Below are positions 30,077 to 38,760 of a stretch of 42,347 nt of DNA, piece after piece. The DNA comes from Mycolicibacterium porcinum. Its GTDB lineage: Bacteria; Actinomycetota; Actinomycetes; Mycobacteriales; Mycobacteriaceae. The notes below the pieces were generated by a model, which saw only the letters and a list, made by a program, of their open reading frames with translations, had not been told where the DNA came from and made no database searches. The stretch spans positions 1 through 42,347 of the forward strand of contig MSTD01000049.1 in assembly GCA_001942045.1 (NCBI GenBank), given 5' to 3'. Every line of letters starts with the position of its first letter. Position 1 is the first letter of the stretch. Both the position numbers and the translations under genes were made by a program.

Positions 30077-30895
30077 ATGATCCGCCTCGATGTCCGACAC
30101 CTGTTTCCGGTGGAGCGGCATGCACTGCTCAGCCTGCTCGAGACGCTGCAGCCGGCGGACTGGGCCAGGCCGACGGTGTGTCCGGGCTGGACCGTGCACG
30201 ACATCGTGGCGCACATCCTCAACGACTACATGCGGCGCCTGTCGGGCAGCCGCGACGGGTATGACGGCGCGTCCTTCGCCGATGACGAGACGCTGCCGAC
30301 CTACCTGGCCCGCGTGAACGACGCGTTCGTCCGCGCGATGCGGCAATGCAGCCCCACCATGATGATCGACGTACTGGCCCACCTGGGTCCGCAACTGGAC
30401 GCGGCGTGGGCCGATACCGATTTGGACGGTGCCGCGCATCTGAATGTTTCGTGGGCCGGCACTCAGTCGAGCCCGGCCTGGCTCGACATCGCGCGGGACT
30501 ACACAGAGTACTGGGTACATCAGCAGCAGATCCGCGACGCGGTGTTGCAGGAGGGCGCTGCCGATCCCCGCCTGCTCAATCCCGTTCTGGTTACCTTCCT
30601 GCACGCCGTGCCCTTCGCGTTACGCGATCACCCGCGGCCGCCCGGCACCGCGGTCGGCTTCGAAGTCACCGGGGCGGCCGGCGGACACTGGGCAGTGATT
30701 TCCGAAGGTGCACAATGGAATCTGCGCGCTGAGCCAGTGTCCGATCCGGACGCCACGATACGCATGGATCAGGACACACTGTGGCGTCTGGCCAGCCGCG
30801 GTATCACCGTGGAGCAAGGACGCGAACGAGCCGACTTGCACGGCGACCGCCAACTGGCCGAAGCGGCAGCGTCACTACTGGCGGTGGTTCACTGA
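30077..30895 (+). CDS. Maleylpyruvate isomerase family (mycothiol-dependent fold, DinB-like)
   Basis: A 272-residue protein with the N-terminal four-helix MDMPI domain of mycothiol-dependent maleylpyruvate isomerase and relatives. The signature CPGWTVHDIVAHILND (35-50) supplies His41 and His46, part of the usual metal site. The C-terminal domain resembles the SCP2-like MDMPI_C fold (WAVISEGAQWNLR, VSDPDATIRMDQDTLWRLASRG). True members isomerise ring-cleavage products; many are annotated only by fold. It starts 40 bp after the dioxygenase gene and may be the last gene of the Rieske cluster. The following gene is convergent. Confidence 0.87.
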   Translation: MIRLDVRHLFPVERHALLSLLETLQPADWARPTVCPGWTVHDIVAHILNDYMRRLSGSRDGYDGASFADDETLPTYLARVNDAFVRAMRQCSPTMMIDVLAHLGPQLDAAWADTDLDGAAHLNVSWAGTQSSPAWLDIARDYTEYWVHQQQIRDAVLQEGAADPRLLNPVLVTFLHAVPFALRDHPRPPGTAVGFEVTGAAGGHWAVISEGAQWNLRAEPVSDPDATIRMDQDTLWRLASRGITVEQGRERADLHGDRQLAEAAASLLAVVH

Positions 30896-30961
30896 CCCGT
30901 TCGGACCCGCACCGACGACGGTGACATCGGCAACGTCAGCGTTTGTCATGAGGCTCGGTCC

Positions 30962-32380
30962 CTACTGCGGCATCGCGGACTCGACGACGGTCAGCTTGTC
31001 CGAAAGTCCTGCCACCCTGCGGATTTCGCGGAACTCCTCGACCATGCCATCGGTCACCTCGTGCGGATCGTCGACCGTGGCGTCGTCGGAGAGCACCGAG
31101 ATGTTGAGCTGGTCCACGTAGCTCCACACCGTGATGTTCAGCCCGCTGCCGGTGGTGATCGGGCCCACCGAATAGATCTCGGTGACCGTGGCGCCGCCGA
31201 CCTTGCCACGTTCCCGCGGACCCGGAACGTTGGAGATGTTGAGGTTGAGCACCTTGTTCTGACCATCCTGATGGGATAGCCATTTGAACGCCGCCTCGAC
31301 CGGTGCCGGCGGCATGTACGCGGCCCAGCGCGCGATCAGTTCCGGACCGATCAGTTGATGGCTCTCCTTGGCCAGGGCGGCGGCATCGTGCGCCCGGCGG
31401 ACCCGCTCGGCGGTATCGGCGACATCCACCGGCAGTGCCACCAGCACACCGCTGAACCGGTTGCCCGAGATTCGGTCCGGCGAGAAGTCGAAACTCATCG
31501 GCACCGAGGCCAGCAGCGGATGGTCGGCCTTGCCGTCGTACTTGAGCGACAACGTACGCAGCGCCCCCGACGACATGGCCAGCACCAGATCGTTGATCGT
31601 CACCCCGAGCTTCTTGCTCGTCTCCTTGACGTCAGCCAAAGCCAGTGTGGCCGTGGCGAACAGCCGCTTCTCGTCCAGGATGTGGTTCATGAAGCTGGGC
31701 GGCGGAGTGAACGGCCGGGTCAACTCGGGCGACAGCTTGCGGCTGCTGCGCCGAACCCGGCCGAACCCCTTGGCCGTGTACCGCACGGTCCCGGGCAGCC
31801 GGCCGAGCTGGCGCATGTGGTCGGCGAACGCCGAGCGCACCAGTTCGGTCTTGGTCGGCGCGGGATCGGTGACATACGAGTCGTCGTCACGCTGCGGGCC
31901 GTCGCTCAGGTCCATCCCGCGGGCCAAGAGATTCGCCGAGGCGACCCCGTCGGCGAGGGCGTGGTGGATCTTGCCGACCACCGCGATACGACCATTGGCC
32001 AAGCCTTCGACGAAGTACATCTCCCACAGCGGTCGACTGCGGTCCAGCGGGGTGCTGCCGATCTCCCCGATGGCCTCGTCGAGTTCGCGGCGCCCACCCG
32101 GGGCGCGGACCCGCCACGGCCGGACATGGTACTCCAGGTCGACGTCGCAGTTCTCCCGCCACATCGGGTGATGGAACTTGAACGGGATGTCGACGAGCTG
32201 ATAGCGGAACGGGTCCAGCTTGTGCAGCCGTCCGCGGATCACCTCCCGGAACTCGTCGATTCCGAATGTCCGATCGCCCATGTCGTCGAGCGCGATGACC
32301 GCGATCTTCAACGTGTGCATGTGCACGTTGGGTGTCTCTGTGTACAGCAGGAACGCGTCCCACCCACTCAACCGTTTCAC
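30962..32380 (-). CDS. Wax ester synthase/diacylglycerol acyltransferase, WS/DGAT (Rv0221-like)
   Basis: A 472-residue WS/DGAT enzyme that esterifies an alcohol or diacylglycerol with acyl-CoA to make wax esters or triacylglycerol, usually membrane-associated. The catalytic motif HHALADG (139-145) matches HHxxxDG. Further blocks are the PLWE segment, NDLVLAMSSGALR and NISNVPGPRERG, all typical. GTG 32380 has GGAGGG five bases upstream. It follows the lipC-like gene by 27 bp on the same strand, as Rv0221 follows lipC (Rv0220) in M. tuberculosis. It marks where the conserved block resumes after the 5.1-30.9 kb insertion-like segment. Confidence 0.93.
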   Translation of the reverse strand: MKRLSGWDAFLLYTETPNVHMHTLKIAVIALDDMGDRTFGIDEFREVIRGRLHKLDPFRYQLVDIPFKFHHPMWRENCDVDLEYHVRPWRVRAPGGRRELDEAIGEIGSTPLDRSRPLWEMYFVEGLANGRIAVVGKIHHALADGVASANLLARGMDLSDGPQRDDDSYVTDPAPTKTELVRSAFADHMRQLGRLPGTVRYTAKGFGRVRRSSRKLSPELTRPFTPPPSFMNHILDEKRLFATATLALADVKETSKKLGVTINDLVLAMSSGALRTLSLKYDGKADHPLLASVPMSFDFSPDRISGNRFSGVLVALPVDVADTAERVRRAHDAAALAKESHQLIGPELIARWAAYMPPAPVEAAFKWLSHQDGQNKVLNLNISNVPGPRERGKVGGATVTEIYSVGPITTGSGLNITVWSYVDQLNISVLSDDATVDDPHEVTDGMVEEFREIRRVAGLSDKLTVVESAMPQ

Positions 32381-32407
32381 GGTGTCCCTCCCCAGGTGTG
32401 GAAACGT

Positions 32408-33631
32408 CTATATGACCGCTTTTGCCTCGTCCATCGCCCGGTTTCGGTGAATCTGGTTGAGGAACAAGCCGATTGCCGTGGCCATCGTCCCGGTTCTGGC
32501 TCCGTCCGTCATGTCGAAGGCGTGCCCGGCGCCCGGCAGCTCGATATAGCTGACCACGGCCCGCGACACCGCCTTGAGCTTGTCGACGAAGCTGCGGGCC
32601 TGCGCCACCGGGATGACACTGTCACCGGTGCCGTGAATGACCAGGAACGGCGGCGCGTCGGGATGGACCTGGGCGATCGGGGAGGCCTGCCGGAATATCT
32701 CCGGATGGCGATCGATCTTGCGTCCCACCACGATTCGCTCCAGGAAGTCGACGAATCGGATCCGCTCCTCGGTGGAGCGGTCCTCCCAGTCGTAGCGCCC
32801 GTAGATCCCCACCACGGCGTCGACCGACGTGTCGGCCCCATCCGGCAGATCCCCCTGCAGCTCCGGATCGTTCGGGGTGAGCCCGGCGAGTGCGGCGAGG
32901 TGGCCGCCGGCCGAGCAGCCCGCGATGGCGACGAAATTGCGGTCACCACCGAACTTGTCGACATTGGCCCGCGCCCAGGCGATCGCGGCCTTGACATCGG
33001 TGAGGTGCCGGGGCCAACGGTGGTGCGGAGCCACCCGGTAGTCGATCGACAGGCACACCCAGCCCTGCTGGGCCAGGTGCGACAGAAGCGCATATCCCTG
33101 CAGGATCCGGCCGCCGTGCACCCAGGCACCGCCCGGCACGAACAGCAGCACCGGCGCGGGTTCCGTCGGCAGATGCTTGGGGCGCCAGACGTCGAGCAGT
33201 TGGGCCGGGTCATCGCCGTAGCGCACCGACGTCCGGTAGACGTCGCGGCGGTACTCGCACGTGTGCCACAACGGCGCCAGGTTGTCCGGCGCCGGCCAGT
33301 CGATGGCCAGGTCAGCGGGAGAGACCACGCCGCGCAATGCCTCCTGCGCGATGCTGCTGGTCTGCTCCCGCTCGGCCTTGCGCATTTCGGTGTTATCCGG
33401 GGTAAACCAGGATTTCGCCGAGGAGGTGACGAATTCGGGCAGGTGGCGGAACCCCCACACGCTCATGGCGGTCAGGGCGCCCAGCGGTTCCAGATGCTTA
33501 CCCACGACTGGCAGCGAAGCTGATGCCACACTAAGTGCCAGCATATGGTCGGCCGGCTTGGCGTGTAGCAACCATCGAGCTCGATCAGCGAGCGTCGGTG
33601 CGGGGTACCGGTTATCCGGTCGTGCCGTCAT
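32408..33631 (-). CDS. lipC: Alpha/beta-hydrolase esterase, LipC-like
   Basis: A 407-residue esterase/lipase. The oxyanion region is FVPGGAWVHGGR, the nucleophile is Ser240 in AGCSAGGHLAAL, and the acid and base are probably Asp337 (HGTGDSVIPV) and His370 (PGAGHAFDM). The N-terminal ~120 residues are helical with a hydrophobic stretch (LALSVASASLPVVG). LipC of M. tuberculosis (Rv0220) is a cell-surface esterase of about 403 residues, and position next to the Rv0221-like gene supports the name. A -10-like TACGCT six bases before ATG 33631 suggests a leaderless transcript. A perfect CRP-type site lies 71 bp upstream, shared with the divergent acyl-CoA dehydrogenase. Confidence 0.88.
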   Translation of the reverse strand: MTARPDNRYPAPTLADRARWLLHAKPADHMLALSVASASLPVVGKHLEPLGALTAMSVWGFRHLPEFVTSSAKSWFTPDNTEMRKAEREQTSSIAQEALRGVVSPADLAIDWPAPDNLAPLWHTCEYRRDVYRTSVRYGDDPAQLLDVWRPKHLPTEPAPVLLFVPGGAWVHGGRILQGYALLSHLAQQGWVCLSIDYRVAPHHRWPRHLTDVKAAIAWARANVDKFGGDRNFVAIAGCSAGGHLAALAGLTPNDPELQGDLPDGADTSVDAVVGIYGRYDWEDRSTEERIRFVDFLERIVVGRKIDRHPEIFRQASPIAQVHPDAPPFLVIHGTGDSVIPVAQARSFVDKLKAVSRAVVSYIELPGAGHAFDMTDGARTGTMATAIGLFLNQIHRNRAMDEAKAVI

Positions 33632-33701
33632 TGCGCGAGCGTACCGCGCAGCGTATTGACTCAGGCGACAACTTCGCCGACTTGTCCACCTGGCGTCAAA
33701 T

Positions 33702-33717
33702 TGTGACCTGCATCACA
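33702..33717. promoter_or_regulatory. CRP-type site TGTGACCTGCATCACA
   Basis: This 16-bp sequence is an exact match to the cAMP-receptor-protein consensus TGTGA-N6-TCACA, which mycobacterial Crp proteins also bind. It lies in the 123-bp divergent region, 38 bp before ATG 33755 and 71 bp before ATG 33631. It could activate one gene and repress the other, linking esterase and beta-oxidation genes to cAMP. Confidence 0.7.
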
Positions 33718-33738
33718 TCGACTTATCCGCGTAACCAC

Positions 33739-33753
33739 CTTAGCTTCGCTAAG
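33739..33753. promoter_or_regulatory. Small palindrome CTTAGCTTCGCTAAG at the acyl-CoA dehydrogenase start
   Basis: Six-base arms with a TTC centre end one base before ATG 33755. No Shine-Dalgarno sequence is present. The hairpin would sit at the ribosome-entry point or act as a DNA operator; it may be chance given its size. Confidence 0.35.
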
Positions 33754-33754
33754 C

Positions 33755-35917
33755 ATGACTAAGTCTGCGCTGGCCATCACCGAAGAGCACCAGGACCTCG
33801 CCGACGCGGCACTCGGGCAGTTGAGCCGGCTCGACAGCCGCGCGCACGCCCGCGCCACCCTCGAGAACGCCGGCACCTATCCCGGCGAAATCTGGTCTGC
33901 CGGCGCCGAACTCGGCTGGAACGGGCTGGCCATCTCCGAGGAGTACGGCGGATCCGGATTCGGTCTGCCCGAACTCGCGGTGGTCGCCGAGGTGGCCGGC
34001 CGCGAACTGGCCCCGGGCCCGTTCCTGCCGACCGTGTCCGCCTCGGTCGTCATCGACCGTTACGCCCCGGACGCCGTCAGGGCCGAACTGCTCCCCGGCC
34101 TCGCCGACGGTATGACGGTCGCGGCCCTCGGGCTGGCCGGTTCGGTGACCATCGGCGCCGACGGCCTTCTCGGCGGACAGGCCAGCGCTGTGCTGGGCGC
34201 ACCCGACGCCCAGGTACTCGTGCTGGCCGCCGGCGACGACATCGTCGTCCTGGACGCCACCGCCGACGGAATCACCGTCACCGCACAGGATTCCCTCGAC
34301 ACCACCCGCAGCATCGGCGCCGTCGACCTACGCGCCGTCGCCGTCGACGAGAGCCGGATCCTGCGCGGCGCAGCACGAGCGGCGCGCACGGTGTTCCGCA
34401 TCCTCGGCTCGGCCGAAGCGGTCGGGGTGGCCTGGGCCGCGCTCGACATGGCCGTCGAGTACGCGAAGGTGCGCGAACAGTTCGGCCGCACCATCGGCAC
34501 CTTCCAGGCCGTCAAGCACCACGCGGCCAACATGCTCGTCGACGCCGAACAGACCACCGCCGCGGTATGGGATGCAGCCCGCGCCGACACCCTCGACGGC
34601 GCCTGGTTCGCCGCCGCGGTGGCCGCCGCCCACGCAATCCGGGCCCAGATCTTCTGTGCGCAGACCAATGTTCAGCTCCACGGCGGCATCGCCTTCACGT
34701 GGGAACACGACGCCCACCTGTACCTGCGCCGGGCCCGGACGCTGGCCGCGGTGCTCGGCGACGGTGCCGATCCCCTGATCGACGTCGTCGACGGGCAACG
34801 CAGCGGGCAGGCGCACGGGGCGTCCTTCGCGCTGCCCGAAGAGGCCGAGCGGTACCGACAGGACGCACGGGCTGCGGCGTCGGCGGTGAAGGCGCTGCCC
34901 GAGGAGAAGCGCCGTGACTACCTGGTGGACTCCGGCTACCTGGTGCCGCACTGGCCCAAGCCGTATGGCAGGGCCGCAGATGTGTTGGAACAGTTGGTGA
35001 TCGAAGAGGAGTTCGCCGACATCGAGCGGGCAGACATGGGCATCACCGGCTGGGTCACGCTGACCATCGCCCAGGCCGGCACCGACGATCAGCGTGAACG
35101 CTGGGTGGAGCCCGTACTCCGCGGCGAGGTGATGTGGTGTCAGCTGTTCTCCGAGCCGGGCGCGGGTTCGGATGCCGCCGCGGTGCGCACCGCGGCCAAG
35201 AAAGTCGACGGTGGCTGGCGGGTGACCGGCCAGAAGGTGTGGACCAGCCTGGCCCAGCACTGCCAGTGGGGCCTGGCCACGGTGCGCACCGATCCCGACG
35301 CTCCCAAGCACGCCGGCGTCACCATGATGGCAATCGACATGAAAGCCCCTGGGGTGAAGGTGAATCCGCTGCGCGGGCTGACCGGCGACGCCCACTTCAA
35401 CGAGGTGTTCTTCGACGACGTGTTCGTTCCGGACGCCGATGTCGTGGGCGATGTGAACAAAGGCTGGCTGGTCGCGCGCGCCACCCTGGGCAATGAGCGC
35501 ATCTCGATCGGCGGCGGTTCTGCGGCACCAACCGGATTCGACGCCGACGAGCTGGTTGCCCTGATCGACGCGGATCCGGACGGGGCCCGCTATGTGCGCC
35601 GCGCCGGTGAGGTGATCGCCGTGGGCCACACGCTGCGGCTGCTGAACCTGCGCCGGGTCAGCCGCGCGATCGCCGGCGCGGAACCCGGGCCGGAGGGCAA
35701 TGTCACCAAGCTGCTGGTGGCCGAACACTCGCAGCATCTGACCGAACTGGGCATGGACCTGGTCGGCTCGGCCGGGGTGACGGGCCAGACCCCGAAGCTG
35801 ACCCGGGCCTACCTCGGCAACCGAGCCATGACGATCGCCGGTGGCACGTCGGAGATCACCCGCAACACCATCGCCGAGCGCATCCTGGGCCTACCCCGCG
35901 ACCCACTGCTGAAGTAG
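33755..35917 (+). CDS. Fused double acyl-CoA dehydrogenase (FadE6/22/34-type)
   Basis: A 720-residue protein consisting of two acyl-CoA dehydrogenase units in tandem. The N-terminal unit (about 1-355) has GWNGLAISEEYGGSGFGLPE, AVEYAKVREQFGRTIGTFQAVKHHAANM and QLHGGIAFTWEHDAHLY. The C-terminal unit (about 365-720) has the FAD/substrate segment WCQLFSEPGAGSDAAAV and GQKVWTSLAQHCQWGL, and ends with YLGNRAMTIAGGTSEITRNT. In actinobacteria such long fused FadE proteins take part in fatty-acid, cholesterol side-chain or ring oxidation. Catalytic Glu cannot be assigned with certainty by eye. It is divergent from the lipC-like gene under a CRP-type site. The specific FadE number is not claimed. Confidence 0.9.
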   Translation: MTKSALAITEEHQDLADAALGQLSRLDSRAHARATLENAGTYPGEIWSAGAELGWNGLAISEEYGGSGFGLPELAVVAEVAGRELAPGPFLPTVSASVVIDRYAPDAVRAELLPGLADGMTVAALGLAGSVTIGADGLLGGQASAVLGAPDAQVLVLAAGDDIVVLDATADGITVTAQDSLDTTRSIGAVDLRAVAVDESRILRGAARAARTVFRILGSAEAVGVAWAALDMAVEYAKVREQFGRTIGTFQAVKHHAANMLVDAEQTTAAVWDAARADTLDGAWFAAAVAAAHAIRAQIFCAQTNVQLHGGIAFTWEHDAHLYLRRARTLAAVLGDGADPLIDVVDGQRSGQAHGASFALPEEAERYRQDARAAASAVKALPEEKRRDYLVDSGYLVPHWPKPYGRAADVLEQLVIEEEFADIERADMGITGWVTLTIAQAGTDDQRERWVEPVLRGEVMWCQLFSEPGAGSDAAAVRTAAKKVDGGWRVTGQKVWTSLAQHCQWGLATVRTDPDAPKHAGVTMMAIDMKAPGVKVNPLRGLTGDAHFNEVFFDDVFVPDADVVGDVNKGWLVARATLGNERISIGGGSAAPTGFDADELVALIDADPDGARYVRRAGEVIAVGHTLRLLNLRRVSRAIAGAEPGPEGNVTKLLVAEHSQHLTELGMDLVGSAGVTGQTPKLTRAYLGNRAMTIAGGTSEITRNTIAERILGLPRDPLLK

Positions 35918-35951
35918 CTGCCCTCACGCCGGGGCGCCGATTTCTACCTGC

Positions 35952-35980
35952 GGGTCGCGGTGCGACGCGAACCGCGACCC
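35952..35980. terminator. 10-bp GC-rich hairpin after the acyl-CoA dehydrogenase
   Basis: GGGTCGCGGT (35952-35961) and ACCGCGACCC (35971-35980) are perfectly complementary around a 9-nt loop, 34 bp after the stop codon. There is no T-tract. It probably ends the acyl-CoA dehydrogenase transcript ahead of the esterase gene at 36059. Confidence 0.6.
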
Positions 35981-36058
35981 AGGCGTGGAAAACGGCGCGC
36001 ATGGACGACGGAGGGCCTGCTGGAAGTGGCGCCGAGATCACCGGGTAGAACGGTAATT

Positions 36059-36961
36059 GTGACTTCAAGCACAGAGGCTCGGCCCACGTTCCACCCCGAC
36101 CTGGAGCGGATCGCCCGGTTCATGCCGCGACAGCTGGTGACCAGGCGTTCTCTGCCGCTATTGCAGCGGCTGACCAGCCTGCAGAACCGGCAGACACCCA
36201 AGGACGTCGAGGTGCTCACCCTGAGCTCCGGCACCGGGGTGCGGCTGTTCCGGCCGACCGGGGCCACCGAACCGACGCCGGCCCTGTTGTGGATCCACGG
36301 TGGCGGGTACGTGCTGGGCAGCCCGGCGCAGGACGACGCCCTGTGCCGACGTTTTGCGAAGGAACTCGGCGCCACGGTCGCGGCGGTCAAGTACCGGCTC
36401 GCGCCGCAGAATCCCTACCCGGCCGGCCTGGAGGATTGCTATGCCGCGCTGAAATGGCTCGCGGCACTGCCCGCGGTCGATTCCACGCGCGTCGCGGTCG
36501 CCGGCGCCAGCGCAGGCGGTGGCTTGGCCGCTTCCCTCGCGCTGCTGGCCCGTGATCGCGGCGAGGTGTCGCTGGCCGCGCAGATCCTCGTCTATCCGAT
36601 GCTCGACGATCGGTCGGTGGGCCCGGAGCTGGAGAACCCCGGCCACCGGCTGTGGACGCAGGGCAGCAACAAGTTCGGCTGGTCGGCCTACCTGGGCAAT
36701 GCCGACCCGGCAGTCGCCGTGCCGGGCCGTCGGGAGGACCTGGCCGGGCTACCGCCCACCTGGATCGGTGTCGGCACCCTGGACCTGTTCCACGACGAGG
36801 ACATGGCCTACGCCGAACGCCTGCGGGCCGCTGGCGTCGACTGCCAGGTGGAGCAGGTCTACGGGGCGTTCCACGGCTTCGACCAGATCGCCGCGAAAAC
36901 CCCGGTGGCCCAGGCCTTCATGGCCAGCCAGTGCGCGCGGCTACGCGCGGCGTTCAGCTGA
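36059..36961 (+). CDS. lipW: Hormone-sensitive-lipase family esterase, LipW-like
   Basis: A 300-residue HSL-family esterase. The oxyanion motif HGGG is at 80-83 (WIHGGGYVLG), the nucleophile elbow GASAG has Ser151, the acid is probably Asp242 (GTLDLFHDED) and the base His272 (GAFHGFD). It hydrolyses short- to medium-chain esters. GTG 36059 gives a length almost equal to M. tuberculosis LipW (Rv0217c, about 302), and the N-terminal TFHPDLERIARFMPRQLV is consistent with it; in-frame codons upstream would run into the hairpin at 35952-35980. The 3' end overlaps the convergent small gene by 21 bp. Confidence 0.87.
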   Translation: MTSSTEARPTFHPDLERIARFMPRQLVTRRSLPLLQRLTSLQNRQTPKDVEVLTLSSGTGVRLFRPTGATEPTPALLWIHGGGYVLGSPAQDDALCRRFAKELGATVAAVKYRLAPQNPYPAGLEDCYAALKWLAALPAVDSTRVAVAGASAGGGLAASLALLARDRGEVSLAAQILVYPMLDDRSVGPELENPGHRLWTQGSNKFGWSAYLGNADPAVAVPGRREDLAGLPPTWIGVGTLDLFHDEDMAYAERLRAAGVDCQVEQVYGAFHGFDQIAAKTPVAQAFMASQCARLRAAFS

Positions 36962-37186
36962 TTCCCGCTGGTGCCGCAGGTACCGGCAGGCACGTTCCAA
37001 CAGACAGCGGTCGGCGGCCGACAGGGCTCTGACCCGAGGGATGAGGCCGGCGACGATCCGGGCGAACCGGACACACAGCTGCTCGACGGTCATCCCGAAC
37101 TCCAGCCAAACGTCGTCCTCGCGCGGACCCCCATAGGGAGCCCACGCGAGGACGAACTTCAGTAACACACGGTCGAACGAGTCCAT
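36941..37186 (-). CDS. Small conserved protein coupled to the permease, DUF3263-like
   Basis: An 81-residue helical protein, FDRVLLKFVLAWAPYGGPREDD then VWLEFGMTVEQLCVRFARIV. The pattern of a helix, an acidic turn and an EFGMT/S-type helix resembles DUF3263-like small actinobacterial proteins with a possible HTH, but this is by eye only. ATG 37186 immediately precedes the coordinate of the permease stop (TAG, 37187-37189), so the two genes abut without a gap and are cotranscribed. The last 21 bp overlap the convergent lipW-like gene. Function unknown. Confidence 0.75.
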   Translation of the reverse strand: MDSFDRVLLKFVLAWAPYGGPREDDVWLEFGMTVEQLCVRFARIVAGLIPRVRALSAADRCLLERACRYLRHQRESAERRA

Positions 37187-38722
37187 CTAGTCTCGAACGA
37201 CGTTGTCCTCGAACACGATCCGGCCGATCAGCTCGTAGCGGCGCGGGTCGCGCAGCTTGAAGTAGGTGGCCATGCTCGCGCCCAGGACGAAGATTCCCAC
37301 CACGATCCACGGGGTCAGCTTGAACAGGAGGGTGCCCGAGGCCGTCCCCGCCGCCGCGTCCTTGTGTTCCCACAGCAGGTAGACGACGTAGAGCATGCCG
37401 ATCCCGCCGAGTCCGGGGGCGATCAGTGTCTTGAACCAATGCTTGGACACCGGGTGGTTCTTGCGGATGTGGAAGTAGCTGATCACCGAGAAGGCGCACA
37501 GCGACTGCACGATCAGGATCGCCATGGTGCCCAGGATCGCCAGCAGCGTGTACATGTGCACGTAGGGATCCATCCCGGCGAACAGGAACGACAGGATGAT
37601 CACCAGGCTGATCCCGCTCTGCACGAACGACGCGATGTACGGCGAGCCGTGCGTGGGATGTGTTGCGCCGATGGTCTTCTGAAGCCCCTTGGACAGGCCT
37701 TCACGGCCGAGCGCGTACAGGTACCGCGAGGCACAGTTGTGGAATGCCATGCCGCAGGCGAAGGATCCGGTGACCAGCAGGATGTTGAACATCGTGATCG
37801 CCCATTCGCCGTACGTGGCGCGCACCGGACCGAAGAAGATCTCCGACGACGTGGCGGCATCCTGCGCCAGTTCCACCGACCGCTGCGGGCCGGTACCGGC
37901 GATCGCCATCCAGGACACGAACACGTAGAACAGGCCAACTCCGACGACACTGAGCATGGTGGCCCGGGGGATGATCTTCTTCGGGTTACGCGACTCCTCG
38001 CCGTACATGGCGGTGGATTCGAAGCCGACCCACGACCAGAAGGCGAAGAACAGGCCCAATCCGGCACTGGCACCGGCGATTCCGGCGGCCGGCGAGAACG
38101 CCCCGATGGGGTTGATGGTTTCGGCGACCGCGAAGCCCTGCGGGCCGCCACCCTTGAACAGCACCGCCAGCGCGCCCAGCGCGAGCATGACGATCTCGGT
38201 CACCAGGAACACGCCGAGCACCTTGGCGGTCAGGTTGACGTCGAAGTACGTCAGGATGGCGTTGACGGTCAGCATCAGCAGCGCCGGGATGATCCAGTGG
38301 ATGTGGATCCCAAGCTGCGATTGCATGAAGTTCTGGAAGAAGAACGAGAAGATCCCGATCAACGAGGCCTCGAACACCACGTAGGCCATGGTGATCAGAC
38401 CACCGCTGGCCATCCCGACGATGCGGCCCAGCCCGTGGGAGATGTAACCGTAGAAAGCCCCGGTGGTGGTGATGTGCTTGGCCATCGTCGCGTAGCCGAC
38501 GGCGAACAGGCCGAGGACAACCGTTGCGACGATGTAGCCGGCCGGTGCATGCGAACCATTTCCGAAGCCAACGGCAATCGGGACGTTGCCGACCATTGCC
38601 GTGATCGGCGCGGCGGTGGCCACCGCCATGAAGATGACGCCGACAGTGCCGACGGCGTTGCGTTTCAGTCTCTGGACGTCGTGAGCTGTGTCTTCACTCC
38701 CGGCGACAGCTTGATCGGTCAT
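37187..38722 (-). CDS. APC-superfamily amino-acid/amine permease
   Basis: A 511-residue transporter with about 12 membrane helices, beginning with the APC signature region VGTVGVIFMAVATAAPITAMVG and continuing with hydrophobic blocks to the C-terminal WIVVGIFVLGASMATYF. It probably imports an amino acid or amine by proton symport. GGAAGG lies 11 bases before ATG 38722. It is divergent from the microcompartment aminotransferase and shares its control region, so it most likely takes up the microcompartment substrate, in RMM systems thought to be an aminoalcohol such as 1-amino-2-propanol. That substrate is inferred from the neighbours. Confidence 0.9.
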   Translation of the reverse strand: MTDQAVAGSEDTAHDVQRLKRNAVGTVGVIFMAVATAAPITAMVGNVPIAVGFGNGSHAPAGYIVATVVLGLFAVGYATMAKHITTTGAFYGYISHGLGRIVGMASGGLITMAYVVFEASLIGIFSFFFQNFMQSQLGIHIHWIIPALLMLTVNAILTYFDVNLTAKVLGVFLVTEIVMLALGALAVLFKGGGPQGFAVAETINPIGAFSPAAGIAGASAGLGLFFAFWSWVGFESTAMYGEESRNPKKIIPRATMLSVVGVGLFYVFVSWMAIAGTGPQRSVELAQDAATSSEIFFGPVRATYGEWAITMFNILLVTGSFACGMAFHNCASRYLYALGREGLSKGLQKTIGATHPTHGSPYIASFVQSGISLVIILSFLFAGMDPYVHMYTLLAILGTMAILIVQSLCAFSVISYFHIRKNHPVSKHWFKTLIAPGLGGIGMLYVVYLLWEHKDAAAGTASGTLLFKLTPWIVVGIFVLGASMATYFKLRDPRRYELIGRIVFEDNVVRD

Positions 38723-38760
38723 CTAACGGGATACCTTCCAGGTAACAGTGGGATGCCCGA

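Noticed and set aside
30896..30961. Terminator between the convergent MDMPI and WS/DGAT genes
   Set aside because: No hairpin with arms longer than a few bases could be found in these 66 bp.
31355..33523. 722-codon plus-strand frame opposite the WS/DGAT and lipC-like genes
   Set aside because: Spans two well-supported minus-strand genes and the gap between them; compositional artefact.
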